The notes: generated by a model from the sequence alone, not told the origin. Positions 32,701 through 44,266 are shown, counted from the stretch's first letter. The stretch is 64,000 bases of DNA from Megaustenia siamemsis (GCA_032433765.1 JAVIAB010000041.1:74484232-74548231); one strand, 5' to 3'. Program-made: numbers and translations.

Positions 32701-34930
32701 CTACTGTGTGATAGATGTTCCACTAATATATCGCAGCTCTTATGTGATCTATGTTCCTCTAATATATCACAGCTCTTATGTGATCGATGTTCCTCTAATA
32801 TATCACAGCTCCTATGTGATCGATGTTCCTGTAATATATCACAGCTCCTATGTGATCGATGATCCTCTAATATATCGCACCTCCTATGTGATCGATGTTC
32901 CTGTAATATATCGCAGCTCCTATGTGATCGATGTTCCTGTAATATATCACAGCTCCTATGTGATCGATGATCCTCTAATATATCGCAGCTCCTATGTGAT
33001 CGATGTTCCTCTAACATGCCGCAGATTCTATGTGATCGATCTTCCTCTAACATGTCGCAGCTCCTATGTGTTCGATGTTCCTCTAACATGTCACAGCTTC
33101 TATGTGATCGATGTTCCTCTAACATGTCGTAGCTCCTATGTGATCGATGTTCCTCTAACATGTCGTAGCTCCTATGTGTTCGCTGTTCCTCTAACATGTC
33201 GTAGCTCCTATGTGATCGATGTTCCTCTAACATGTCGTAGCTCCTATGTCATCGATGTTCCTCTAAACTGTCGTAGCTCCTATGTGATCGATGTTCCTCT
33301 AACATGTCGTAGCTCCTATGTGATCGATGTTCCTCTAACATGTCGTAGCTCCTATGTGATCGATGTTCCTCTAACATGTCGTAGCTCCTATGTGATCGAT
33401 GTTCCTCTAACATGTCGTAGCTCCTATGTGATCGGTGTTCCTCTAACATGTCGTTGCTCCTATGTGATCGATGTTCCTCTAACATGTCGTAGCTCCTATG
33501 TGATCGTTGTTCCTCTAACATGTCGTAGCTCCTATGTGATCGATGTTCCTCTAACATGTCGTAGCTCCTATGTGATCGATGTTCCTCTAACATGTCGTAG
33601 CTCCTATGTGTTCGATGTTCTTCTAACATTTCGCAGCTCCTATGTGATCGATGTTCCTCTAACATGTCGCAGCTCCTATGTGATCGATGTTCCTCTAACA
33701 TGTCGTAGCTCCTATGTGTTCGATGTTCTTCTAACATTTCGCAGCTCCTATGTGATCGATGTTCCTCTAACATGTCGCAGCTCCTATGTGATCGATGTTC
33801 CTCTAACATGTCGCAGATTCTATGTGATCAATGTTCCTCTAACATGTCGCAGCTCCTATGTGTTCGATGTTCCTCTAACATGTCGCAGCTCCTATGTGAT
33901 CGATGTTCCTCTAACATGTAGCAGCTCCTATGAGATCGATGTTCCTCTAACATGTCGCAGCTCCAATGTGATCGATGTTCCTCTAACATGTCGCAGATTC
34001 TATGTAATCGATGTTCCTCTAACATGTCGTAGCTCCTATGTGTTCGATGTTCTTCTAACATTTCGCAGCTCCTATGTGATCGATGTTCCTCTAACATGTC
34101 GCAGCTCCTATGTGATCGATGTTCCTCTAACATGTCGTAGCTCCTATGTCATCGATGTTCCTCTAACATGTCGTAGCTCCTATGTGATCGATGTTCCTCT
34201 AACATGTCGTAGCTCCTATGTGATCGATGTTCCTCTAACATGTCGTAGCTCCTATGTGATCGATGTTCCTCTAACATGTCGTAGCTCCTATGTGATCGAT
34301 GTTCCTCTAACATGTCGTAGCTCCTATGTGATCGATGTTCCTCTAACATGTCGTAGCTCCTATGTGATCGATGTTCCTCTAACATGTCGTAGCTCCTATG
34401 TGATCGTTGTTCCTCTAACATGTCGTAGCTCCTATGTGATCGATGTTCCTCTAACATGTCGTAGCTCCTATGTGATCGATGTTCCTCTAACATGTCGTAG
34501 CTCCTATGTGTTCGATGTTCTTCTAACATTTCGCAGCTCCTATGTGATCGATGTTCCTCTAACATGTCGCAGCTCCTATGTGATCGATGTTCCTCTAACA
34601 TGTCGTAGCTCCTATGTGTTCGATGTTCTTCTAACATTTCGCAGCTCCTATGTGATCGATGTTCCTCTAACATGTCGCAGCTCCTATGTGATCGATGTTC
34701 CTCTAACATGTCGCAGATTCTATGTGATCAATGTTCCTCTAACATGTCGCAGCTCCTATGTGTTCGATGTTCCTCTAACATGTCGCAGCTCCTATGTGAT
34801 CGATGTTCCTCTAACATGTAGCAGCTCCTATGAGATCGATGTTCCTCTAACATGTCGCAGCTCCAATGTGATCGATGTTCCTCTAACATGTCGCAGATTC
34901 TATGTAATCGATGTTCCTCTAATATTTTGC
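29786..34930. repeat. 36-bp satellite, about 143 copies, with nested higher-order duplication
   Basis: The basic unit is CTCCTATGTGATCGATGTTC followed by CTCTAACATGTCGCAG (type B) or CTCTAATATATCGCAG (type A). Type A units fill 29800-30475; type B units follow to about 32395. Then the whole block restarts: 29881-32400 matches 32402-34920 with few differences. Inside each block a 900-bp segment is also repeated (30729-31289 against 31629-32189). Indels at about 32305 and 32468 and substitutions near 33266, 33435 and 33455 distinguish the copies. Frames of 827 and 881 codons run through it, with minus-strand frames also open; they are repeat by-products. Confidence 0.97.
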
Positions 34931-35281
34931 AACATTTCTTATAGATATGATAAGTATATTTCGTCGTCAACAGAGTAACACTTATTTTCACGTCTCCAAT
35001 AACATTTTGGGTGCATTGATCGAACATTAACTAATTAACACATTTGTGGAATAGAAAGACCCTGCGTTGATGACTGCTTTATTAATGCCGATCGAGTCTA
35101 TACCAATTTTTCCGCTCTTTTGAATGGGAGGTCGTTAGAGGGTCCATATACTGACATGTTGGTAAAGGTTCATTTCACACATGTGGTTATTTATTTGTAT
35201 TTGACAGCTTCATCATGTTTCTAAGGATGTGTTAACCAGATCTTGAAAGAGTTCCGTCAAGAAATGTTCATTTCAATATCG
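34931..35281. other. No recognisable feature
   Basis: Spacer between the satellite and the hAT target site. Confidence 0.4.
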
Positions 35282-38097
35282 CACAAACATAGGGTTGCCA
35301 TCCGTCCCGCTTTTTCCGGATTGTCCCACTTTTTCATCAAAAATTAATTGTCCCGCCTAAGGGTCTGGGGGACAGCAATTTGTCCCGCTTTTAATCCAGC
35401 CAAATTTTTCACCTACAAATTTTAATATTTTCTTAAATTATTTATTATTGGTTTGAGTTTTGTTACAAAATGAAGCTTCTTAGTCCGAAACGTCTATTTG
35501 TAGAGTCCTGCGCTATCGCTGTTTAATAATAAAGTTTGTAGATACAACTCATAAATACTCATTTGAGAATATCCAGCACAAAATTGTTAGTGCGGAAGGC
35601 GGTATTATTTAAAAATTTACAAAAGATGACGTCTTCGGCTTCGTCTTACTCTTAGGCGACTCTTAGCCGAGGCGCTGAGCCTTACTCTACCCATCTCACC
35701 GCTCACCGCTCACGTGATCTGTGCCTACGTGACAATCTGCATGCTTTTGTCCTTGTCGTATTTCTGTAGGCGCTAATAATTCATTCAACAACATCGGGCC
35801 ATCCTCACCAGCAGCAAGAAGAAATTTTGGCTTCATTCTTTCTTTATGTGTTGGAGGCTGGAGGTTGCTTCCAGGAATCCAGTCTGTTGTTACCGGTGGT
35901 TGTGAAATATTAAATTTGTTCATTTTTAATTGAGCATTCTAATTTTGTGAATTCTTTTTTGGATTTATTTTTACTTGGAAATGCCGAAGAGAAAGTGTTT
36001 TTTCCAAGAAAACTATTCGGATGAATGGTCTTTCATAAAACAAGGTAGAAGTGAGAATGAAGCAGAATGCAAAATATGTCAATGTTACATTTCTATCGCG
36101 CATGGTGGGAGAACTGACATAACAAAACATATAGGAAGTGTCAAACACAAATCTAGAATGTATTCTGCAAACACTTCACGTACTATGGACAATTATTTTT
36201 TGACTAAATCGTCAGAGCAAGGTAAATTAGTGGCAGCGACAGAACTGACAATGTGTTATCATATTGTAAAACATCATATGTCTTTCAAGTCAATGGACTG
36301 CATAAGTAAGCTAAACTCAAAACTGTTTAAAGATTCTCAAACTGCACAATATGTGGAGCTCGGAAGAACTAAAACAACAGCAATAGTAAAGTCAGTATTA
36401 GCACCTGACACTACGAGGCAATTGTGTAATGAACTTGCTGGTGTACACTACTTTGGTATTGCTACCGACGCAAGTAATCACAATGCTGAAAAAATATTCC
36501 CATTAATTGTTCAGTATTTCACTCCAGCGAATGGTATGACTGTAAAATTACTTAAAACTGGGTTCTTTACCAAATGAAACATCCTCTGAAATAACGAAGT
36601 ATTGTATCGAGGCTTTAGAAGAAAACAACATTGATAAGAACAAGTGTATTGCGTTTTGTGGCGATAATGCAAACTGTAATTTTGGTGGAATACGGCGTGC
36701 TGGCACCAACAATGTGTTCGCGAGATTGAAAAGTGAACTTAATGAAAATCTTCTTGGAATTGGATGCCCTGCTCATATCATTCATAATTCTGTAAAGACA
36801 GCCACCGATGTTTGAGTGTTGATGTGGAAACAACAATAATTAAATTATTCAATTACTTCTCTATATATACTGTACGAACGGAGCGATTAAAAGAATTTTG
36901 TGAGTTCGTGGAATTAGAGTATCATGCATTATTGTCACACACAAAAACAAGGTGGTTATCACTTTTAGCTGCAGTAGACAGAGTATTAAAATTGTATGAC
37001 GCCCTGCAATCATTCTTCTTATCTGAAGAAAAAGCACCTAAAGTTTTGCTAACATTATTTCAAAATCCGTTAAGCGAGCCATATCTATGGTTTGTCCATA
37101 GTCAGATGAGCGTGTTTGAAAGACAAATACTTAAGTCGGAAAAGACTGATATCAGTGTAATAGAGGTAGCAGTAATTTTGAAGGATACCCTCAGGTTAAT
37201 AAATGAACGTAAAGAAGAAAGATTTATCCCTATAAAGGTGAAGTCTATTCTTAAAAGAATAGAAAATGAAGTGTCGACAGATGATATTCAGAAACTTTAT
37301 GCTGAGGTGGATGAATTTTATGAAACAGCGGCCGCTTATTTGCAAAAGTGGATGACGCATTTGAATGAATTTTCCACCATCTTTACTTGGATGCTACTAG
37401 ACTCTAAACCAGAATGGACTGCAGTTCAGGGAACATTAATGTTTCTACAAGACAATTGTGTGTCAATAGATGATTCATTGTTGTTTGATCAGTTCACATA
37501 TTTGAAAGAGTTTATTGAATTAGAACTTTGTAAAAATGGAGATAGATGGAATAGTAAATCATGTCAGGAGAAATGGACGTTTTTCTTAAGACAATGTAAA
37601 TGTGCGGATCAGTATTCCCAGTTATTACATTTATGTGAATTCATCTTCAGCGTTCCAGGACACAATGCTAATGTGGAAAGAATATTTTCTTTAATGAATG
37701 TGCAGTGGACAGATGAACGAAATCGGTTGCACGTAGCAACTGTTGAAGCAATAATGAAATGTGTGTTTAATTATAAACTTAGCTGCACCGAGTTTTATGA
37801 CTACGTAATCCAGCGACAAGATCTTCTCACTCAGAGTCTGAAGTCAGACAAATATGAGATGCAGCCGACACCGACTTAAGAAGCTGGAAATCAAGGTAAA
37901 CATTTTTTTTATTAATTAAAAAAATTACTGGTACATGTATTAGAATTATAATGTAATAATAATTAGTCTATGTGTGTGCTATCTCTGACTTTTCCTATGG
38001 CTATTATGCTTTACATGATGTGTCCCGCTTTCGCGTCTAAAAAAGTACCATTTGTCCCGCTTTCTGCTTCGAAGGTTCTGGCAACCCTACACAAACA
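35282..38097 (+). mobile_element. hAT transposon (element 35290-38089) with target-site duplication, transposase broken
   Basis: The element is 2800 bp. Its inverted ends are TAGGGTTGCCA (35290-35300) and TGGCAACCCTA (38079-38089), flanked by the exact 8-bp direct repeat CACAAACA (35282-35289 and 38090-38097). TGTCCCGCTTT-type subterminal repeats occur four times inside the left end (35305-35395) and twice inside the right end (38024, 38053). It is related in layout to the hAT at 22773 but has different terminal and subterminal sequence, so it is a separate family. The preserved target duplication shows it has not moved since insertion. Confidence 0.95.
35981..37879 (+). pseudogene. hAT transposase, two frameshifts
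   Basis: From MPKRKCFFQ the first 200 codons give a BED-like finger with the same positions as the intact hAT (C30, C33, H50, H56) and the first catalytic Asp in IATDASNH (about D163). At about 36551 one extra base shifts the frame. The second frame carries FCGDNANCNFGG (second Asp, near 36663) to HIIHNSVKTATD. A one-base deletion at about 36812 shifts it again, and the rest is open from 36812 to 37879: TRWLSLLAAVDRV and the C-terminal domain with PGHNANVERIFSLMN (acidic Glu) and MKCVFNYKLSCTEFYDY. All three catalytic residues survive, so inactivation looks recent, unless the shifts are assembly errors. Confidence 0.9.
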
Positions 38098-38716
38098 TGA
38101 AAGTAAACGTAACGATTAACGCCCCAGCCGTGATAGAGTGTGGGGATCTTGGTGTTAGTGACAACATTTGTATCCGACCAAAGCTACACGTTTGGATGAT
38201 GTGCTCGCTGTCACGCCAGGTCACCTTAGCTTCCAGGAAAATTCTAAAGTAAGCATTTCTAGAGGCTGTGTGAACTCCGAAGCATTGACAAAATAATCGC
38301 ATACTTGTTTTTGTTAATTGAACCCGAACACTTCATCCACATATAACCACATATGTTAGCCATGGAAAAAAAATGATGTCGCTCTAGACAGATAAGTATA
38401 TTGACCAAATAAAGATGTGACGAATAAATCAAAATCGAATGCGTGTGTAAATTAAGTACACAAGTACCAGTGCAAACTGTGTTGATGACGTAACGACCAC
38501 TCACCAACTTTAGTTTCAATATTTGACAACATTATTTTATTCCCTTGCGCTCGGTAATTGTGTACACCATATTATCAATCTAGACCAGATTATAAGAAAC
38601 ATTACAATGTGTGGATTTAACAAACAAACAAAACACTCAACATTCTTGACGTACAAAGGAGTGGTTACTGATAACATTTACATCTACAATAAAAATAAGA
38701 TTTATTTATAACATGG
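38098..38716. other. Mostly unassigned; faint SINE family 1 body on minus strand near 38165-38255
   Basis: CTCGCTGTCACGCCAGGTCA and the following TTCCAGGAAAATTCT resemble the minus-strand SINE body at 50618-50670 (GGTATCACGCCAGG). Nothing else was recognised. Confidence 0.4.
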
Positions 38717-38779
38717 ATAGCTCCTATGTTATCATCGATGTTCCACTAATATGGTATCGATGTTCCTGTAATATATCGC

Positions 38780-38780
<1 letters not shown>
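38717..38780. repeat. Outlying diverged units of the 36-bp satellite
   Basis: AGCTCCTATGTTATCATCGA then TGTTCCACTAATATGG, and TGTTCCTGTAATATATCGCAG, match the type A unit of the array that ended at 34930, 3.8 kb away. Confidence 0.8.

Positions 38781-38847
<67 letters not shown>
38781..38847. repeat. TA microsatellite
   Basis: An uninterrupted run of about 33 TA units growing out of the end of the satellite unit. Confidence 0.95.
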
Positions 38848-38853
<6 letters not shown>

Positions 38854-38854
38854 C

Positions 38855-39230
38855 TAATATATGTTCCTCTAATATTATTCTCTAATATATGTTCCTCTAA
38901 TATATTCTCTAATATATGTTCCTCTAATATATTCTCTAATATATGTTCCTCTAATATATTCTCTAATATATGTTCCTCTAATATATTCTCTAATATATGT
39001 TCCTCTAATATATTCTCTAATATATGTTCCTCTAATATATTCTCTAATATATGTTCCTCTAATATATTCTCTAATATATGTTCCTCTAATATATTCTCTA
39101 ATATATGTTCCTCTAATATATTCTCTAATATATGTTCCTCTAATATATGTTCCTCTAATATATTCTCTAATATATGTTCCTCTAATATATTCTCTAATAT
39201 ATGTTCCTCTAATATATTCTCTAATATATC
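38855..39230. repeat. 27-bp minisatellite, about 14 copies, derived from the 36-bp satellite
   Basis: The unit TATGTTCCTCTAATATATTC then TCTAATA shares TGTTCCTCTAATATAT with type A satellite units, so it is a shortened descendant. The nine-codon period leaves plus and minus frames open. Confidence 0.9.
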
Positions 39231-39590
39231 GGAGGTGAAGCCGCGCCTCCCAGCACAAGAGCTGGAAGTTGTCAGCGATCCACAGCTGATGGCTTGCGCC
39301 AGGATTGGTGAACCAAAACCATCCAGACCCTGCTCCACCTCTCCATGGTGCCTCTAGTAACAGACTAACCTGTCTAGTCTGGCCAAGCGAGCAGGGATCG
39401 AAGAGGGAAGACAACCGGTACTCAAAAATTTCGTGCTGAAGTCGGATGTGTTGGGCCGAAAGGCGCAAATATCACAGTTATACTGTACACCACAACACAA
39501 CGCAGACACGCCCACTTAACGTCCTTATAAGGGTGGATGATGAAGAGGTACACTCCTTTGGTCATCGGGCGAACGCAAGCAAGCAAACAT
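39231..39590. repeat. Interspersed repeat X, copy 1
   Basis: About 355 bp from GGAGGTGAAGCCGCGCCTCC to GTCATCGGGCGAACGCAAGC. It is repeated at 50945-51312 with roughly 90 percent identity by eye and, more diverged, at about 40845-40965. The strand and class are not settled. In the third copy it sits directly before an RNase H LINE fragment, so it may be part of such a LINE. Confidence 0.8.
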
Positions 39591-40094
39591 TTATAAAATA
39601 GTTCACTAATTTCATTGGTTGGTGAAAAGTTCACTGTTACCAAAAATCCAAAAAGTTTCACTTGATAACAGACACAGATAGGAGTAGCAGTGCTTAGGTC
39701 ATGTTTATAAGATAAATGCGTGCGCACATACATAATTTATGATGATATCAGGTCATGATAATAGTTTCAAGACCATGATATGGAGATTGCGAAGTTCATT
39801 GAAACGTCGTCTGCACATGGACATTTAATTAGAAAACAAAATGCATCTTTCTATCACATCTATGGCGCTGTCAAGTAATGGTCGCTATCTTTATTAGCAC
39901 CATCAATCTCCTACCTGCACATTGATTCCGTATTTGAGCCGATTATATTTATCCACATAGTTCATGTTTACTATATGCAGTGCGCACCTTCCATATCCCA
40001 TTTATTTGTTTCTAAATCTCGTCATCATGATGTTACCACGTGACAATTTTCTTGTGGATTTCAACACAAAGACATAGTCTTAATCTGTTCCTTT
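39591..40094. other. No recognisable feature
   Basis: Spacer without a motif or repeat that could be supported. Confidence 0.4.
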
Positions 40095-40370
40095 TAATAA
40101 ATGTATATCCAAAACGAGCGAAACGACAATACTTTAATATTTCCATGTTCTTCTTTGTCTTTTCTTCCACATTTATCTTTCAGCGTTACTGGGAGATACA
40201 CTTTGCGATATTTTGTCTTTCTGTTGGCTTTTGCTGCTGTTATGTTCCCTAGTGTTTCTATTATTCCATCAATCCATTCCTTTCGTGGTCGGCCCTTGGG
40301 TTTGGTGTTCTCACAATGTTTATTAAAGGCTCGTTGTTTTGTGTTTTGATCTTTGTGCCTTATCACGTGG
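40095..40370 (-). mobile_element. LINE group C 3' end, best copy
   Basis: A 95-codon minus-strand frame encodes KGRPRKEWIDGIIETLGNIT then AAKANRKTKYRKVYLPVTL, the basic carboxyl end of an RTE-like reverse transcriptase. It matches 7805-7995 and 835-955. Confidence 0.75.
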
Positions 40371-40844
40371 GAAAAAATCATTTTATCTGTTGTTTTTTTA
40401 TGTCAGCTGCCATATTTACGTTATTATAACTGTCCTATTTTGGACAGTTGATATTTTAGTTTGTTTGAGTTCCACTACTCTCCCTACATATTAAGTCACG
40501 CTCACTTTGTTAATGTCACTCAGATTAACAAACTTCCATATTTTGATCTTGTTAGCAAGCATTGGTCTACATTTTCTGTCGTTTTTATTCTTAAATATTA
40601 TTTAGGGATGGTGGCTATTTAATTTGTGTTGAAATATTTTTTTAAAAGTATATTTCTGCAGACATTACAAAAAACGATGTTTCAAACATGCGTTGGGGAT
40701 CAAAACATCTTACAGCGCATGTGCGATCATCGACTCAAAGATGACTTTGTTGTCAGAATCAGTGAGCCACATCTGATGAAGATCTTAGCCCACGTGTCAA
40801 AGGTGGTTTCATAAACAGATGGAGTCAAGGTAGTAGGGCTCGAA
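40371..40844. other. No recognisable feature
   Basis: AT-rich spacer; only short chance frames. Confidence 0.4.
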
Positions 40845-41520
40845 AATGGAATGATGAAAGGGAATGACAACCGTGACTCAAGAATTTCTATGACAAAATT
40901 GGACGTGTTGAACCGAAATACTCAGATGCCACATCGTACTGTAAACAATGACTCAACAACTTATAAGAGTAAACAGGAGCTACACAGTTGAGGTCAGAAT
41001 GAGACTCATCAAGGAAAACATCAGGGTGGTTGTTTTTACTATAAGTAGCTTGACGGTGGAGATCATGGCAGTAATTAAAGCAATAGCTTGACTTGAGACA
41101 GTTACCCTCTCAGTGAGTCAGTAAGTTTTATGAGGAAAGTAGAAATGCTAGGAGACAGATGTTGGAGTCTCTGAAGAGGTCAAGTTTGATTATAATCTGC
41201 TTTGTTTTTGTGTGAAGATATTCGTATATAAGAGAGAATGAACGAGCAGACAGACTGGATTAGTTAGCTGTTGTGAAGAACGGTCGAGCGATATATCGGA
41301 GTAACTTGAGCAGTGCTATCAATGCGGCAAGACGATTCGGGCAATGGATCCACAACCCTGAATAGACTGCCAGAGCATTACGTCAAAAAGGATGATGTCA
41401 GACAAGAGCACCACGCGAGGAGCTTAAGAAAACTTGTAGATTAACACAGACCTGGGGTTGTCAGTCTTTAAACACTGAAGAATTAAGTGAAGAGGATGCA
41501 GGTGGTTATTGAGTTGTTCG
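40845..41520 (+). mobile_element. Repeat X relic joined to LINE group G RNase H relic
   Basis: 40880-40965 aligns with repeat X (ACTCAAGAATTTC, GGACGTGTTGAACCGAAA). From about 41030 the plus strand reads TISSLTVEIMAVIKAIA, which corresponds to TTSSMTMEVMAVTKAFKWL of the LINE at 2885-5440. A later part (HHARSLRKLVD) matches its RNEKRSGHVRRLINQL end. Many frameshifts are present. Confidence 0.65.
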
Positions 41521-42189
41521 ATGTGACGTTTGAATAGTCTGCCGACAAGATGGGGCTAAACATTGAAATTAAATCATCGTCCGGTGAGAACGCAGCAGGA
41601 GAGAAAGTTCATTTTTAACTCTCCATCTACTTGTACTTCATTCCACGCATCCTGTTTCTGACATATTTGCGACACATCGATGTCTATATACCTAACCGCG
41701 GTGTAAAACTCTTTTTATGTGCTAAGGTTTTTGTTATTTAGAGTTGCGTTATTTCTTTATCTGAAACTTTATCACGATCTGTGTTACGATTTATGCACCC
41801 TATCGTCTATCTTTGTTCTGAACACAGAATGTGATCCGATGTGCTTTCAATGAACGTAGTCAATCAGTACCGTCTGCAAAGTACACAATTATTTAATTTT
41901 TATATTTTCTGTTTACAGCGAGTTGTCATTGCCAGCTAACGTGCTCCATCTTTCCGATTTTTTCTTTATGCTAACAAAAACCAGCAACTTTAGAAAGAAT
42001 ACGATCAGCGCCATATTTGTACAATGGTCTAGAAAAATGCCTACTAACTCTGAAATAACTAATTAGTTTGTTATAAGTTATATATGTTTCATCTGAATGA
42101 TATTAATACTACAATACGTCTTTCTTGACACAGTGTTATAAACAAGGGGGTAGAGAATGTAGGACTTTAAATTGTAGTAGGAAGATAAA
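41521..42189. other. No recognisable feature
   Basis: No supported gene or repeat. Confidence 0.4.
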
Positions 42190-42890
42190 TAAGTTGGGAA
42201 TCACTTCTTCTTCTTTTCTCTTTCACTTGTACCTAAAAGGTGTCGTGGTTTATATCATTTGTCGTTCTTGAGCTGCTCGAATTGTCTGAATTAGTGATTT
42301 TCCTTTGTTGTTACATGTCTCTGTCACTGCATCTATCCATCTTCTTCTGGGTCTTCCTCTTGGTCTTTTTCCATGCATTCTCGAGAAGAACGCCCTTGAT
42401 GGTGATTGGTGAGGATTCATTCTGACCAGGTGGCCAAACCATTTAAGTTGTTGTTGTTCTATATATTCTTGGCAGGGTTTTGTTCCTACCATTTTTCTTA
42501 TGGTTTCATTTGGTATTCTATCTCTTCTTGTGTTGTTTATTACTTTTCTCAAGCATCGCATCTCACATGTATTGATCTTTCTTAAATGTGATTTAGAAAG
42601 GGTCCATGTTTGACTTTCATTGCACAAAGTTGGTATGAAAATGCTATTTATCATTTGTTGTTCAGCTGGCATAGAAATGTTTGGATGTCTTAGCAATGGT
42701 GAAAGCTGGTATGTGACAGCATTTGCTTTTTGTATTCTCATGTCAATTTCTCTGTCTAGTTTTCCATCTTCTGTGAACATTGTGCCTAAATACTTGAATT
42801 CCTCTACTTGTTTTATTTCTTTATCTTTGATCTTGATGTTTAATGGGTGTCTTAATTTGCTTATTCTTATAGCTTCTGGGAATCACTGAT
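42190..42890 (-). mobile_element. LINE group E 3' end, open for 176 codons
   Basis: The minus-strand frame 42250-42780 encodes DREIDMRIQKANAVTYQLSP, IPTLCNESQTWTLSKSHLRK, NETIRKMVGTKPCQEY, LKWFGHLVRM and HGKRPRGRPRRRWIDAVTET. This is the complete carboxyl region downstream of the RT palm in RTE/jockey-like LINEs. It is unusually free of stops for this window, so a fairly young, 5'-truncated insertion. Confidence 0.85.
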
Positions 42891-43479
42891 ACTTAACAAA
42901 TACAAGCCACTATCTAAACATCCAGGTCACACAGATTCTTAATCTTGTCGCCCCTTTTGCGGATATGCCACTCCTATCCTAGCAATGGTATATTAGTAAA
43001 ATGATACATCAAGGATATCAGTGACTAGTCTTTGATTCACTTATTTACTTCATCTTCAAATGATACACACGGTAAGCAGTTAATTCTAATGGAAACATAA
43101 AGATGTAAAACGATCTATTCAATATGTTTCTGTCATGTTGCTTTATATTTATAAATAGATTCAAGAAAGTTTTAGGGAAACATCGGCAGTTCTCGAAGCT
43201 ACATTACTGCATATGCTTTTAATAGACAAAAAGAAAAATAAACAACATTACAAACTGAATAATACCATCAATATATGGCTGATCTATGCGTGGGAAGTAG
43301 CAAAAAATATTTTGGTTTGCACTAAAAATAGACCCAACAAATGTATTCTAATGGAACGCTTTATCGGTTCGAAATTAACATTAAGAAATGGACAACTCTA
43401 TAGACCGGGATAAAACGTCAGGGAATTTGCAATTTAAGATATGGTAAAATAGAACCATGAACCTTAAATAGAATATAGA
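42891..43479. other. No recognisable feature
   Basis: No supported gene, element or array. Confidence 0.4.
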
Positions 43480-43740
43480 AAAATAGAATAGGAAATAGAA
43501 CCTTGAGGAAAAGAGGCCGAACTTGAGAAACACTGAGAAAAACGTTGATGAGAGAAGCAAGAGCAGCAGGAATCGGCTCCCTCAATGAGATAGACTTTGC
43601 ACAGAACAGAGACAAATGGCGAGATTTGATAAAAGATCTTTACAAGGATTGAAAACTGCTAGAATAAAAAATTAGATAAGAGAAAGAATATCTGGGTCTA
43701 CGCCCTATGGGCCAGCTGGGCTCGAAAGGTCAATACATAC
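43480..43740 (+). mobile_element. LINE group H 3' end
   Basis: The plus strand encodes ARAAGIGSLNEIDFAQNRDK then WRDLIKDLYKD and a stop, the usual W-x-x-LI-x-x-LY end of a LINE ORF2. A short tail to AATACATACATAG follows. Confidence 0.6.
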
Positions 43741-43784
43741 ATAGATAGAAAATAGAACGACTGATGAAATATGTGATTAATTTT

Positions 43785-44125
43785 AGGAAAGTCAGTTTTG
43801 TTTGAATTATTATTCATGCCACTTACATATGTTTTGTTTGAATTAATATTCATGTCACATATATATATGTTTTGTTTGAATTATTATTCATGTCATTTAT
43901 ATATGTTTTGTTTGAATTATTATTCATGTCATTTATATATGTTTTGTTTGAATTATTATTCATGTTACTTATATATGTTTTGTTTGAATTATTATTCATG
44001 TCATTTATATATGTTTTGTTTGAATTATTATTCACGCCACTTATATATGTTTTGTTTGAATTGTTATTCATGTCACTTATATATGTTTTGTTTGAATTAT
44101 TATTCATGTTACTGATATATGTTTT
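43785..44125. repeat. 36-bp minisatellite, about 9 copies, just upstream of the CUB gene first exon
   Basis: The unit is TTTGAATTATTATTCATGTC then ACTTATATATGTTTTG. It is unrelated in sequence to the 36-bp satellite at 30 kb. The last unit ends about 12 bases before the probable splice acceptor at 44136-44137. Confidence 0.95.
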
Positions 44126-44137
44126 ATTTATTCCCAG

Positions 44138-44266
44138 ACACAGAGCGTATATATTCTTTAACTGACAACTTTAAAAACAAAATGGCAGTTGTGTTGCAGG
44201 AAACAACTGCGTGGATCACTGCTATCATTATCGTTTGTATTTTCAAACACTCTGTCGCGTATGACG
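44138..44266 (+). CDS. CUB-domain gene, exon 1: start codon and signal peptide (coding 44182-44266)
   Basis: The ATG at 44182 has a favourable context (AAAACAAAATGG). It opens 28 codons plus one base: MAVVLQETTAWITAIIIVCI then FKHSVAYD. This is a typical signal peptide or signal anchor with a hydrophobic core at residues 12-21 and likely cleavage after SVA. The exon ends at the near-perfect donor GTACGT (44267), phase 1. The 5' side is either an acceptor (TTTATTTATTCCCAG, AG at 44136-44137), implying an upstream untranslated exon, or a promoter with the TATATATT at 44148. The former is preferred because the TATA would leave almost no leader. The product enters the secretory pathway. The exon joins in phase to 50370. 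Confidence 0.75.

Noticed and set aside
29831..34978. Plus-strand frames of 827 and 881 codons (YVIDVPLTCRSS repeated)
   Set aside because: They lie wholly in the 36-bp satellite. The unit is 12 codons without a stop, and opposite-strand frames (MLEEHRSHRSYD) are open as well. There is no start context, splice site or non-repeat domain.
38713..39357. Frames with NICSSNIFS and ILEEHILEN repeats
   Set aside because: They come from the 27-bp array and the TA run.
39231..39590. Minus-strand frame with SSLFDPCSLGQTRQVSLLLE as a protein
   Set aside because: The same sequence occurs at 50945-51312 as an interspersed repeat and contains no recognised domain.
43798..44165. Membrane-like frame FELLFMSFIYVL repeated
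   Set aside because: 36-bp unit, open in overlapping frames on both strands; the real coding starts at 44182.
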